From Lunularia cruciata (taxonomy: Eukaryota; Streptophyta; Marchantiopsida; Lunulariales; Lunulariaceae), in the NCBI GenBank assembly GCA_948567375.1, contig OX419761.1:498501-562500 (forward strand): 64,000 bases of DNA, read 5' to 3'. Below are positions 8,791 to 20,489 of this stretch, in pieces. Position 1 is the stretch's first letter; each line of letters starts with the position of its first letter. Under the pieces are notes generated by a model. That model had not been told where the DNA came from, made no database searches, and was given only the letters and a program-made list of their open reading frames with translations. The position numbers were made by a program, and so were the translations under genes.

Positions 8791-11435
8791 GCAATCGCCT
8801 CTGGAGGCTCATCCTCACACTCATCCCCTGATGGTACGAAGGCTCCACTCCAAGCCTGCTGCACCAACTGATATGCATGCTGCTGCAATGCCTCCTCTGA
8901 ACTCCACAATAGAACATCCAAGGTGGATGGAACAATCCCACTCGTACTCCATAGCCGAGTGATCTCCTCTGGTACTGGAGTATCCTCTGCATGGGCGTTC
9001 CCTTCCAACAAATCACCAGGCCAAGTAACTGCACCGCTGAAAGCCAAAACTGATGCTGCCATGGTCCCGGACTGTAGTGAGCCAAGACTGCCACTACTGA
9101 AGCGTACTAGTAGGCGACATACCCGTCCCTCACCAGATTGCCAACCAGGTCTATAAGAGGCTGTCTCCTCCCAATACTCAATACTGAAACCCATAGGGTA
9201 TAACGCTGCTCCCCCAACTAGCACATCATAGGACTCAGCTATCGTCGCAATAGCTTGAGCTCTCACCACCGAGCTATCAGTCGGATGACCAGGCTGAACC
9301 TGGACAACAAGCTCCCCACGTGTGATGTACTGTGTCGAACCACCACCTAGAGATGTCTGGATCTGAAATGGACACCTCTCCACATCGGTCTTCCGTAACT
9401 CCAGACCAACAACTGCAGCCTTCCCCAACATAAGGGGCTGTGCACCAGAGTCTAACAAGACTCTCTGTGGTGTATAGACCTTCCCTGAAGGTCCCACCAA
9501 ACGAAAGATCCCCCTTTGGTTATCCAATAGGACAACACCAGGTGTAAACCGCGCTCTCTCAAAGGCCGGTCTAGCTGGCAACTCCTCCAGTCTAGCCGCT
9601 GCTGCCTGCCATAAACCACTGGTCGCTGAACGGATCCCATGCTCCTCAACCAAGTCAGCTCCACTACCAACCACCTCTGCTCTAGTAGTAGGAACTGCAC
9701 CATCCCTACTCTCACACAACGTGGCAGCCAACCGGAACACTGGGGCTGGGTCAACTCCCAATGTAAACATGTCACTGGCTGAAAATAAAGGATGCCGCAT
9801 AATCAGCTGAGCCGCCCCCAACATCATGCTAGACTCAGTCTGTGTAGTAGCAGGTGGCTGACTAGCAGGTACTCCATCACCACCTACCACACCTGCACTG
9901 GGACGTCTAGGAACCATGGATGTCGTCTGCAATGCCTCAGATAGCGTGAAAGACTGGGGAAGTCTGACCTGTCTCCCAACCTCTCCTCTCTGTGGGTCCA
10001 ACTCCACTGATGCTCCTCTAGGCTCTGGAGCACGTACTGCACTCCTAGTCACTGCTGCAGATGCATCCACCTGTGCTGCTCCGCACATGAAGTCCAAAGT
10101 ATCTCTATCACCAGCATATGAGGTGGAAGCCTCAGCACCCGAATCTGATCTCCTATGAGCAATAGCCATACTAGCCAATCTCTGCTCCAACTGCTCAATC
10201 CGAGTAGCCATAGCTGTGTCAGAAGTAAGGGCAGGTACTGCACCCCTACTAGGTGTAGATCCTCTACCACCACCTCTACCACCTCGTCCTCCATGAACTA
10301 GAGCTCCTCTACTACTTGCCATAGCAGCCCTACCACTCCGTAACTCCGGGTGTAGGTCAAAACACCGGTCACTAGTGTGACCAAATCTGTGGCAATGCTC
10401 ACACTGCCTCTGTGCTGGCTGTGATGCACCAGAGGTATCAGGTCCGCTGCCCTGAGTACACTCTCTCCTATGGTGAGGTCCACCACAAGTCCAACAAGCA
10501 ACACCACCACTCACTGGCTGCTGCTGACCCGAAAATGAGGGTAAGGGTCTAACTCCACTAGGCCCTCCACTCGCTCCATAGGATCTGGGCGGTCCACCCT
10601 GTCCTCGAAAACCAACTGGGCGTGGTGCACTCTGCTGCACTCTAGAAGAAGTCACAACCGTGGATGAGATCTCTCTACCAAATCCAGCTGTCACCACTCT
10701 CTCCTCCACCATGTTGAGCTCAATACGCTCAGCCAAACCAAAGACTACTGCCAAAGTGGGCGAAGTAGCCTGCAACAACGTAGCATCACGAACTCTACGT
10801 CGCAACTCCCTGTCCAGTATCCCATACCAAAACTGGACTGCCTGGGCCTCAGTAACTCCCTGAGTGAAACTGATCAGCCGCCTCATGCGAGTGTATGCCT
10901 CGCGTAGGCTCTCTCCAGCCTTCCGCTGGAACTCCTGCAAGCTCCTCAGCTTGTCAGTCCGCACTCCTTGGTAGTTCTGCCTCAAACATAAGAAGAACTC
11001 AACCATGGGGTTAAACCCCGGTACCACACCACCTCCTGCAGCGGTACCTCCACTCGTAGTAGCACTATCTCCAGCTAGTGCACCTCCACTAGCTCCACCC
11101 ACACTACTCGAGCTAGAACTCGTAGGTACAGCCGACCTACTCCTGGCCACCAAACCTGAAGTGATGGAGACATAGTGTGGAGACCAATACTGTCTCCATA
11201 ACTCAATCTCCTCCAAATGAGCTCTCCTGAACTCATGGTAGTCGTCCATCGGTGGACCCTCCAAGTGCTGAAACAACCCCTTCCATGCCATGAAAGGTGT
11301 GAACAAAGTCGGGTTCCGCATCTGCTGTAGATCACACCAACTATCAAACTCGTGGATGAAGTCATCCAACTCAATGGTACCCACTATACCAGAGTAATGC
11401 CTAGGGCCTTTGGAGGCCCCATAAATCTCGTCCAT
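8791..11435 (-). CDS. gag and aspartic protease of Element II
   Basis: This open frame runs on past 8791 to 8508. The first ATG is at 11433-11435 (MDEIYGASKG), but the frame stays open upstream without an ATG, so the true start is uncertain. The capsid region has FDSWCDLQQM and a retrotransposon-gag block, YTRMRRLISF ... FWYGILDREL. Two zinc knuckles follow, CWTCGGPHHRREC (near 10490) and CEHCHRFGHTSDRC (near 10395), then a Gly/Arg-rich stretch. The protease has VLLDSGAQPLMLGKAA (about 9455-9410; catalytic DSG) and YDVLVGGAALYPMGF (about 9235-9190). It would form the particle and cleave the polyprotein. Confidence 0.88.
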
Positions 11436-12977
11436 GTCCCACAACAACGGTGCGGACACACCAAGTGCACTCTCAACTGAATCAGCTCCTGTGTCGAACT
11501 CCAACTCAGAGTCAATCTCCTCCCTCACTGGGACCTGAGATACAGGCTGATACCGAGCACCACTCCGAGTAAACCCACTGCGTACTGCAGGGCTAACTCC
11601 TCTGGAATCTCCAAAGAACTCTGTCGTGACCACGTAACTACAACAGCAAACCCGAACCACCAACTGCAACCGCAAGTCGCAACTGCAAGTGCCCCACCAA
11701 GTGCCAACACCAACTAGACACCACCCACTAATGTAACTCTAACCGAGATAACTACACTAGGGGAAGGGCAACCTGTAACCTGCCATCATAACACGCACTC
11801 TCACGGTCTGTAGGTCATCACTTCCTGCCTCACCGGAGAGAAACAAAGGTAGTCTGACTGGTCATCACTCCAGCCTCACCACCGAGAGCACACCAGAGCA
11901 CCAACGCTCAAAAGTCAAGGCACCTCACACAAACGTGGTGCACAAACAAGAAGCAGAGAATGGAGGGGATCCAATCACAAGAAATCTAAATGAAAACCCT
12001 CCATCTCATAACACAACACGGGACTGACTCTGCCACCATTTGGCATTTGACATAAGAGTAGTTCGTATCTAAGTCCTAAGCTACCAGGATCACCAAGAAT
12101 GGGATCAAACTGCCTCTCCTAGCCAAAGCTACATGTGTATAGATAACAGTGGCACAGTCACTATGACAACAAGTGAGGGTGGACCAGTTGGCTAGGGCAC
12201 CAGTCTAGGAACAAGAGATCTAGGGGTCAAACCCTGTTGCGCACAATCTAGCAAGAAAGGCAGATTTTGCCAACCAATGACCAAGATCTACACTAAACTA
12301 GCTAGCCTCACGCCAGCAAGCTGGCTTGCTGGCCCTTCTAGGCCTTCGTAGCCTCTCATAGCCCACAGCCCTATGCCTCGAAGCCTCGAAACGCCGAAAT
12401 TCAGCCAAATGAAGCCTTTCTTGTTGCCACTTCGAACCTCCTCCAAAATTGGCGAAACTTCTCCAAATCTGTGAAACTCCTCCAAACTAGCGAAACTTCT
12501 CCAAATCTGGCCAAACAGCGAAACTCCTCCAATTCTGGCCCAAAATCTGACATAAATCTGACGTAAAATCTGACGTAAACCCTAAAGATGGATGTCCGCC
12601 AAATCCCCCGCTAACTTTCCACTCGAGCCAAATTGACAAAACGGGTTTTTCCAAATCACAATTTCATGAGAAGAGCTTTCCAACTCCACCTTCAATTTCA
12701 CTTTCTGAGCCCAACTCACAGCAAATTGGTCCTGCCTTCACCTCCTGAGCTCAAAATCACAACACTGCTCGAAAATTGCTCCTTCTTTGCTCGAAATTTG
12801 GCCAGCGCTTCCGCACACCGTCCGCCTAACTGCCAAATTTGCATCAACTACACGAGCTTCTGCACACTAGGGAAACACAGAACCTGAATCGAGCTACCAC
12901 GATCCACCGAGCTTGGAGATACCACCAACACTCAACGTTCCTGCACCCGATTTCCCCCTGACTTCACTTCTCTGATG
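11436..12977 (-). other. Long 5' leader of Element II
   Basis: About 1.5 kb lies between terminal segment A1 and the first gag ATG. No long ORF or known domain is seen. It holds a run of short imperfect repeats (12445-12590) and, on the opposite strand, a tRNA-like stretch (12173-12245). Next to A1 the sense sequence reads GATTACATCAGAGAAG. The ATCAGAG core matches part of the usual initiator tRNA-Met 3'-end primer site (TGGTATCAGAGC), but the match is too short to call a primer site firmly. Element IV retains a decayed copy of the first part of this leader. Confidence 0.7.
12445..12590 (-). repeat. Short imperfect tandem repeats in Element II leader
   Basis: On the plus strand, units of about 19-21 nt built on GCGAAACTTCTCCAAATCTG recur roughly five times with substitutions. 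They are followed by three AAATCTGACGTA-like units (about 12545-12585). They lie in untranslated leader. A packaging or translational role is possible, but nothing in the sequence proves one. Confidence 0.6.
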
Positions 12978-12978
12978 T

Positions 12979-13426
12979 AATCAGATTGCTTAACACTTTC
13001 AACTCAACTCAACTCAGATCAATACTTGATCTGTCACTCTATAAACTGCCAACAACTGGGCACTGATTACAGTCAAGCCACACCCACTCAAGCATAGAGA
13101 ATCCAGGTGACGCTCGCCGGCCTCTGTCCACCATAGCCAGGAACTCGAAGGCTCAACATCAAAGAAGTGAGCTCTCTGGAGCTCACTTCGAAACTATACC
13201 CCCTGGACTCGAGCTAGCCCTGAAACCCTAACGGTCCCGCTGACGGCACACTCGACGGTGCAAACGGTGCAAAGTGACGGTGGGCTCCACCGTGAAGTCA
13301 GTACCCCGAACACGAAATCTAACCGTCGGAAAGTAGTCCTTGAGAAACAGCTAGAATAACTCTAACTACCATCACTGGAACTCCAGTGTCCGAGCATCTA
13401 GATGCGGAACTACAAATGGCGTGACA
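12979..13426 (-). repeat. Terminal repeat segment A1 (5' end of Element II)
   Basis: This 448-bp segment forms the outer 5' end of Element II. In sense it starts TGTCACGCC next to the TGCG target duplication. It differs from A2 at six sites I could find (13162, 13253, 13286, 13314, 13340, 13384), all transitions. The 107-bp B segment, which would follow or precede A in a normal LTR, is missing here. The 11-bp hairpin is at 13164-13189. Confidence 0.85.
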
Positions 13427-16400
13427 TGCGCTTGATAGGCATCACCACTCGGACACTTGTGAGCACTGTGCCTATCGAGATGATTCAGGCACATGCTGGG
13501 GGCAATGGACCGAGTGGACATGGTATTCTTGGGACACATCCGGTAGCTACTAGGGAGAGTGGTCTACTTGGAGTTTATATAGATGAGCGTGGGCTACTTG
13601 GATTACACCCTTGGTCCACATGGGATGCAGCCAAAGGACGTGTGGAGCTTGCAGCCAGAGTGGAGGGAGTTTTTCACATAGAGGTTGGGACCTCTAGTGT
13701 GAGGTATCTCTCTATAGTTATAGAGGATACTTGGGAGCCATATCTTGGACCCAAGCTTACTGGAGAGGAAAGACGGAGGGTTTGGAGGTTCTTGAGGAAT
13801 CACACGAGTTGTTTTGCCTTTAGTCTGAAGGATTTGGGTGCTCTAAAGGGACCTGGTATACGGATTGAGCTGACTAGCGACACACCAGTTTTCTGACGTC
13901 CTTATCGATATAGTGAGATGGAGAGGACATTGATTCAGAGCTGGAGTAGTGACCTTCTTGAGGCTAGTTTGATGGAGATTTCAGATGGAGAGTATGCATC
14001 AGCAACAGTGATGCCAGCCAAGAAGGATATGTATGGCAACTATATTGATAGGCGGATGTGTAGAGATTACCGTCCTATCAACCAACAGACCAGGGCTGAT
14101 CGGTATGCCATGCCTACACCGGAGGAGATTTTTGATGCGATTGGGCATGCAAAGATCTTCAATCCTTTGGATCTTTGAGCAGGATATCATCAATTGCCCA
14201 TCAAGGAGGATGATAAGTCCAAGACAACATTTTGGGCTATTGATCCTCATGGCAAGGATGTGTTATTCAGTGGAGGTTCTTACCATTTGGGTTAAAGAGC
14301 ACTCTTGCTGAGTTCCAAAGGGTCATGGATAGGATCCTAGCTGGATTGGATTTTGCTCGGTGCTATATTGATGACATTTTGGTTTATAGCACTATTGTGG
14401 AGGAGCATGAGAGATAGTTGTTGGAGGTGTTTGAGAGGTTGAGATCTCATGGACTCAAATTACATCTTGGGAAGTGTAGGTTCTTCCACAAGCAGGTTGA
14501 GTATTTGGGTCACATTATCTATCCCGGAGGACTTGGTGTTTAGTAGACCAAGGTGGAGGCTATTGTACGTATTCCTCGGCCTACGGATGTGAGCAGAGTG
14601 CGAGCATTCCTTGGGTTGGTGAACTTCTATCGCCGCTATGTTAGAGGATTTAGCACCATTGCCAAGGCCTTGACAAAGCTAACCAAGCTTACACAAGAGT
14701 GGTGTTGGGGAGATGAGCAAGAGAGAGCTTTTGTAGAGCTCAAGGAGAGGTTGACATCTGCTCCTATTTTGAGAAGACTGATCAGGGGACGACCATTTCA
14801 GGTTCACACTGATTGGAGTATGTTGGGGCTTGGAGCGGTGCTCACCCAGCATGATGATGAGGAGAAGGAGTTTTTGGTGGCCTATGTTAGTCGCTCCAAC
14901 AATTCAGCGGAGGTGAAGTATAGTTCATATGAGGGAGAGTGCTTGGCAGCAGTTTGGGCAGTAGCACATTTTCAATGTTACCTATTTGGTAACCCCTTCA
15001 CTCTCATCACTGATCATCAGCCGTTGAAGTGGTTTATGTAGTCCGACAAGCTTTCAGGGTAGCTTGCACTATGGGCTCTGATTTTATAGGAGTATGATTT
15101 CACTGTTGTTCATAGACCTGGAGTGGTGAACCGTGATGCAAATGGGTTGAGTAGAAACCCATGTCCCAGCCAGCAGGAACAGACCGCAGCATGTTGGCAT
15201 GGTGAGACAGATGAGGAGATGGTGCCAGATTGGCATGCATCGGCCTTTCTGTGTATATTTGTAGAGGCTTTGGTGGTATCTCTCTCAGCGCATACAGGAG
15301 GAGTTATTGAGGTCACAGATCTAGAGAGTGAAGATATTGGTACAGTTCAGCGAGACATTCATGATGATGTCTTAGTGATGGACTATCTTTGCACTAGTGT
15401 TGTGGGTGGCACAATTGGGGCCAAGGAGAGAGACCGTGTTCTTCAGCGAGCCAGACGGTTCAGATTGGAGGGTAGACACCTTTTGCATGTATGGGAGGAT
15501 GGTAGAGTGCGAGTAGTACCCCTTCCATCTCAGAGACCACAGTTGGTCCGTCATGCTCATGAGGAGCTAGGACATTTTGGAGTAAAGTGTACATATAGCT
15601 TACTCTAGAGTCATTATTGGTGGCACGGTATGCAGACCAAGGTACAGCAGTTTGTTGCCAGATGTGTGGTTTGTGACCAAGTTAGAGCATCATTCAATGC
15701 TCCTATGCCACATTTACACCCATTACCTATCATGGGATTGGGTTACCGTTGGAGTTTGGACTTTGCCAGACCTTTACCGCTGATTGTGAGACATCATCGA
15801 TCTGTTTTGGTGATGGTGGAGCACTTCTCCAAGTGGATTGAGTTAGTGGCACTTCCTGACAAGTCTAGTGAAGGGACATCTTACTCATTCCTAGATCGAG
15901 TTCTTAGTCATTTTGGTGCACCAGCTGAGGTTTTGACTGATCAGGGTACAGAGTTCTTGGAGGAGTTTCAGGTCTTGTGTGACAAGGCTTTGATTGATCA
16001 TTGTACTACATCCCGAGATCACACTGAGGTAGATGGCTTAGCAGAGAGAGGCAGATAATGAAGAGAGGATTGCAAAAGTATGGTTTGCAAAGAGGCTACT
16101 TGGGAGATTGGGATCTCCAGTTACCTTGGTTGGCCATGGGCTATCGGTTCAGCCGGCAAGCCTCCTTAGCATCCTTCTCTCAATACTTTCTACTCTACGG
16201 ACAAGATCCAGATTTACCTACAGCCATTCGTTGAGATGCCATGGTAGTTTTGGACTTGGATGACCCCGATGTATGGATGAGTGTATGTTCTCAGTGGGCA
16301 GAGATCTTTTGGAGAGTGATGTCGATGGCCTTTGAGAACTTGGTGATTGCTAAGCATAGAGATACTTTATACTATGCTACCATTCGAGGAGGAGGTTATA

Positions 16401-16442
16401 CCTCAATCTATCAATTTCATCTAGGCGACTATGTATATCTAT
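13427..16442 (+). pseudogene. Reverse transcriptase - RNase H - integrase of Element I
   Basis: This is homologous to 4688-7453 on the other strand. Readable landmarks are the RT active site CYIDDILVY (YIDD about 14363-14374), RNase H TDWS (about 14810), YEGECLA and TDHQPLKW, and the integrase core with D in the first block (near 15760), LTDQGTEF (near 15935) and GLAER (near 16035). Breaks include TGA near 13894, TAG pairs near 14542, TAG near 15039, TAG near 15606 and a frameshift near 16055. Most stops correspond to Gln codons in Element II. Confidence 0.88.
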
Positions 16443-16789
16443 AGCAGACAGCACCAACGACACTTGATGTTTCTACAGGCCGCACTATCTTGAGAGTGTG
16501 CGAGGTTTTGCCATTTGGAGTCCTTGTGTTAGAAGTACATGATGGTGTTGTTTGGAAGGATCATGTGCACAATTGTGCGCCATGCCACCTTTCAAACATT
16601 GATGGTACTATGGACCCAAGCTTAGCAGTTGTACGTGCAGGCTTGAGGTGTATGTTATGTGGCTCTTCTGGTGGAGCTGCTACTATGTTAGTGTGTGATA
16701 GCTATTCGAGAGGATGGCATATGGCATGTATGACTCCTCCCCTCACGGTGGTTCCTCAAGGATAGTGGTTATGTCCTAGATGTACTTGA
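16443..16789 (+). pseudogene. PHD-finger tail of Element I polyprotein
   Basis: Same tail as 4343-4687: NCAPCHLS, CMLCGSSGG, then CDSYSRGWHMAC and WLCPRCT. One zinc ligand is lost (CDSC to CDSY, a G-to-A change), and a Gln before WLCPRC is TAG (16763-16765). The finger is otherwise complete. Confidence 0.82.
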
Positions 16790-16958
16790 CCAATAGCTAG
16801 TTTATTCCTTATATGATGTAGATTGCAGATAGGCGACTAACGATGTGGCTCTATAGTACCCGGCCTCTTGATCTTTGCCCATTAGAGGATATACCATATA
16901 CTTAGAGTAGATGGCTATCTGGAGTTAGAGGGATCTTACCGCCAGCTAGGGGGGTGAT

Positions 16959-17618
16959 TGTGGCACTTTAGAGTCTATGTATGACTTATGTGTGAGTTGT
17001 GCTTCTATAGTGTATGATGTTGATAGCGATGTATGTTGTGTAGCGATGTATATATGCACTACAGCTGTCATGCCATTTGTAGTGCCGCATCTAGATGCTC
17101 AGACACTGGAGTTCTAGTGATAGTAGTTAGAGTTATTTCAGCAGTTTCTCAAAGACTACTTTCTGACAGTCAGATTTTGTGTTCAAGGTACTGACTTCAT
17201 GGTGGGGCCCACCATCACTTTGCACTATTTGCACCGTTGAGTGTGCCGTCAGTGGTACCATTAGGGTTTTAGAGCTAGCTCGAGTCTAGGGGTTATAGTT
17301 TAGAAGTGAGCTCCAGAGAGCTCACTTTTTTGATGTTGAGCCTTCGAGTTCCTGGCTATGGTGGATAGAGGCCGGCGAGCGTCACTTGGATTCTCTATGC
17401 TTGAGTGGGTGTGGCTTGACTATTATCAATGCCCAGTTGTTGGCAGTTCATAGAGTGATAGATCAAGTACTGATTTGAGTTGAGTTGAGTTGAGAGTGCT
17501 AAGCAATCTGATTATTGTGGCACTTTAGAGTCTATGTATGACTTATGTGTGAGTTGTGCTTCTATAGTGTACGATGTTGACAGCGATATATGTTGTGTAG
17601 CAATGTATATACGCACAA
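16959..17618 (+). repeat. B1-A2-B2 terminal repeat block of Element I
   Basis: A polypurine run CTAGGGGGGTGAT precedes B1 (16959-17065, TGTGGCACTT start). A2 (17066-17515) starts TGTCATGCC and ends CTGATTA. B2 (17516 to about 17618) starts again with TGTGGCACTT and ends GTATATACGCACAA. This is the same B-A-B order as the 3' end of Element II, although the two elements are separate insertions on opposite strands. Confidence 0.85.
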
Positions 17619-18700
17619 GATAGTGGTGGACTATCTTTGCATTAGTGTTGTGGGTAGCACAGTTGGGGCCAAGAAGAAAGACAATGTTCTTCAATGAGTC
17701 AGGCGGTTCAGATTGGAGTGCAAACACCTTTTGCGTGTATGGGAGGATGGTAGAATGAGAGTAGTACCACTTCCATCTTAGAGACCACAATTGGTCTGTC
17801 ATGCGCATGAGGAGTTAGGACATGGAGTAAAGTGTACATATAGCTTACTCCAAAGTCATTATTGGTGGTATGGTATGCACATCAATGTACAATAGTTTGT
17901 TGCCAGATGTGTGGTTTGTGACCAAGTTAGAACATCATTCAATGCTCCTACGTCACAATTACACCCATTACCTATCATGGGATTGGATTACCATTGGATT
18001 TTGGACTTTGCTAGACCTTTACCTGATTGTGAGACATCATTGGTATGTTTTGGTGATGGTGGAGTACTTCTCCAAGTGGATTGAGTTGGTGGCACTTCCT
18101 AACAAGTCCAATGAAGGGACGGCTTATTTGTTCCTAGAGGTAGTTCTTAGTCATTTTGGTGCACCAACTGATCAGGGTATAGAGTTCTTGGGGGAATTTC
18201 AGGTCTTGTGTGACAAGGCCTTGATTGATCATCGTACTACCTCCCGAGATCACCCTAAGGCAAAAGGCTTAGCAAAGAGAGTGGTTCAGACAGTGAAGAG
18301 AGGATTGAAAAAGTATGGTTTGCAAAGAGACCACTTGGGAGATTGGGATCGCCAGTTACCTTGGTTGGCCATGGGTTATTGGTTTAGCCTGCAAGCCTCT
18401 TTAGCATCCTTCTCTCCTTACTTTCTACTCTATGGATGAGATCCAGATTTACTTGCAGCCATTCGTTGAGATGCTACTGTAGTGTTGGACTTGGATGATC
18501 CACATGTATGGATGAGCGCATGTTCTCAATGGGTAGAGATCTTTTGGAGAGTGATGCTAATGGCTTTTGAGAACATAACAATTGCTCACACAGAGATGCC
18601 TTATGCTATGCTACTATTTGAGGATGAGGTTATAGACCCTCAATTTGTCAATTTCATCCAAGGGACTATGTATATCTACAACAAACAACACCGATGACAC
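17619..18700 (+). pseudogene. Integrase of Element III
   Basis: The integrase zinc-binding and catalytic core is readable: CHAHEELGH, RCVVCDQ, VMVEYFSKWIELVALP, FGAPTDQGIEFLG (the TDQG motif with a short deletion) and KGLAKRVVQTVKRG, where the catalytic Glu of the sister copies (GLAERVV) is Lys. Several TAG codons and indels show it is dead. It is more diverged from Elements I and II than they are from each other. Confidence 0.8.
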
Positions 18701-18744
18701 TAATGTTTCTACATGTCGCATTATCTTGAAAGTGTGTAAGATTT

Positions 18745-19012
18745 TGCGATCTGGAGTCCTTGTGTTGGAAGGACGTGATGGAGTTGTTTGGAAGGATTAT
18801 GTGCGCCATGCCACCTCCCAAACATTGATGGTACTATAGACCCAAGCTTGGCACTTGTACGTGCAGGCTTGAGGTGTATGTTATGTGGCTCTTTTGGTGG
18901 AGCTACTATTATATTAGTGTGTGATAGCTGTTTGAGAGGATGGCATATGGCATGTATGACTCCTCCACTCATTGTGGTTCCTAAAGGATAGTGGTTATGT
19001 CCTAGATAAACT
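18745..19012 (+). pseudogene. PHD-finger tail of Element III
   Basis: The ligands CMLCGSF, VCDSCLRGWHMAC and WLCPR are readable between about 18868 and 19007. One stop lies before WLCPR, and the last Cys codon is followed by a changed stop region. The integrase/tail junction, where Elements I and II have TAG, here reads CTACAACAA (near 18680), which supports the view that the tail was once translated with the integrase. Confidence 0.75.
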
Positions 19013-19182
19013 TGACCTATGCTAGTTCATCCTTTATATGGTATAGGTTGCGGACAGGTGACTAACAATGGGGCTTGATAGCACCTAGCCTCTTGATCTT
19101 TGCCCATCATAGGGTATGCCATATACTTGGAGTAGATGGCTATCTAGAGTTAGATGGACCTAATCGCCAGCTAGGGGATGAT

Positions 19183-19828
19183 TATGGCACTTTAGAGTTT
19201 ATGTATGACTTATGTGTGAGTTGTGCTTCTATAGTGTATGATGTTGACAGTGATGTATGCTGTGTAACAATATATATACGCACATTAGTTTTCACGTCAT
19301 TTGTAGTGTCGCATCTAGATTGCTCAGACACTAGAGTTGCAATGATAGTGGTTAGAGGTATTTTAGCAATTACTCGTAGACTACTTTTTGACGGTCAGAT
19401 TTTGTGTTCAGGATACTAACTTCATGGTGGAACCCATCGTCACTTTGCACATTTTGCACCGTTGGGTGTGCCATCAATAGAACCGTTAGGGTTTCAGACC
19501 TAGCTCGAGTCCAAGGGTATACTTTCAAAGTGCAGCTCCAAAGAGTTCACTTCTCTAATGTTGAGTCTTTGAGTTCCTGGCTATGGTGGACAGAGGCCGG
19601 CGAGCGTCACTTGGATTCTCTTAGCTAGAGTGGGTGTGGATTGATTGTAATTGGTGCCTAGTTATTAGCAGTTTATAGAGTGACAGATCAAGTATTGATT
19701 TGAGTTGAGTTGATTTGAGTGGTGTAAAAAAATTGATAATTGTGACACTTTAGAGTTTATGTATGACTTATGTGTGAATTGTGCTTCTATAGTGTATGAT
19801 GTTGACAGTGATATACATATGCACGACA
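19183..19828 (+). repeat. B1-A2-B2 terminal repeat block of Element III
   Basis: B1 (about 19183-19288) follows CTAGGGGATGAT. A2 is about 19290-19740. B2 (19741-19828) is shortened by an internal deletion but keeps both its start (TGTGACACTTTAGAG) and its end (GCACGACA). This is the third independent copy with the same B-A-B 3' end. Confidence 0.82.
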
Positions 19829-20200
19829 TTGGCTAGTAGAAGTAACTTGATTGTATCCTTGGTGATCCTAATAGTTTAAGACTAAATAAAGATCTCTATT
19901 TTATCAAATGTCAAATGATGATAGAATCAATACGATGTTGATTTATGAGAGAGAGAGTTTCATCTAGACTTTTTATGATCAGACTCTCCATTCTTATTTG
20001 TGTCTATGTTTATATGAATTGTTTTAACTTTAGAGTGTCGGTGTTTTGGTGTGTTTTAGATAATAAGACTGAAATGATAACCCATCAAACTATCTATGTT
20101 TTTCTCCTATGAATTATATAGAACAATGGATATGATATTCGATATATTGTCAAAGAGTGCACAAGAGTTTATCATATTAGTTGCCAAGAGGTACCACTTT
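19829..20200 (+). mobile_element. Leader relic of DNMT-gypsy family Element IV
   Basis: Directly after Element III, the sequence aligns by eye with the sense leader of Element II: TTGGTGATCCTAATAGTTTAAGAC against TTGGTGATCCTGGTAGCTTAGGAC in pieces, then a run resembling ATGTCAAATGCCAAATGGTGGC. The alignment continues as far as the part near gag, around 20150-20200. Differences are strongly biased to T and A. Element III is therefore inserted in the leader of a still older family member. Confidence 0.65.
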
Positions 20201-20489
20201 CATTTTCATCTGAATCAAAAATGGTCAAATATAAAATAAACGGTCACAATGTAATTCTTCTTGGTTACATCAACCAACTAGATGTACATAACCTTTTATG
20301 TACAAATCACACCCAAACAAGAATAACAAATAGTGATCACTATTTCATCACAAATTAACATTTCATAATCACAATATAATCAAATCTTTTCAAATCAACT
20401 TTGATAATGATGATTTAGATTCTCCCAAGGACAATTATTCCACTACAAAACAACTTTACCTTAGAATATTTTAGATACCAAGTGAAAAA

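Larger units (their letters stand above)
3512..13426 (-). mobile_element. DNMT-carrying Ty3/gypsy Element II, complete insertion
   Basis: A 9915-bp minus-strand element is bounded by TGTC and GACA and by a TGCG target duplication in Element I. In sense order it holds terminal segment A1, a leader of about 1.5 kb, gag, protease, DNA methyltransferase, reverse transcriptase, RNase H, integrase, PHD finger, a polypurine tract, and then B1, A2, B2. It is the best-preserved member of the family here. It has one 2-nt deletion, a TGA and a few TAG codons; otherwise everything from methyltransferase to PHD finger shares one frame. Comparing A1 with A2 by eye gives six differences in about 448 bp, all transitions, while B1 and B2 look almost identical. 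The insertion is therefore moderately young. Confidence 0.92.
13427..17618 (+). mobile_element. DNMT-carrying Ty3/gypsy Element I, right half
   Basis: The plus-strand element resumes right after Element II's insertion, starting within the linker between methyltransferase and reverse transcriptase. It continues through polymerase, integrase and PHD finger to B1-A2-B2. It ends near 17618, where the sequence switches to the middle of Element III's RNase H-integrase linker. Its lesions are mainly TAG/TGA codons and small indels. Confidence 0.88.
17619..19828 (+). mobile_element. DNMT-gypsy family Element III, right part
   Basis: This older plus-strand copy is the host of Element I. The visible part starts in the linker between RNase H and integrase and reaches its own 3' terminus, GCACGACA, at 19828. 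Its left part should lie left of the window. The end GACA agrees with the boundary deduced independently from Element II. Confidence 0.82.

Noticed and set aside
3512-13426. DIRS/Ngaro element because of the split direct repeats
   Set aside because: The polyprotein has a clear zinc-binding and D,D,E integrase, a protease and a 4-5 bp target duplication. No tyrosine recombinase motif is seen. The resemblance is only in repeat layout.
17516-17618. B2 as the start of another complete LTR of Element III
   Set aside because: Sequence after it is the RNase H-integrase linker of Element III, not an LTR continuation. The same trailing B occurs at the ends of Elements II and III, so it belongs to the element's own 3' end.
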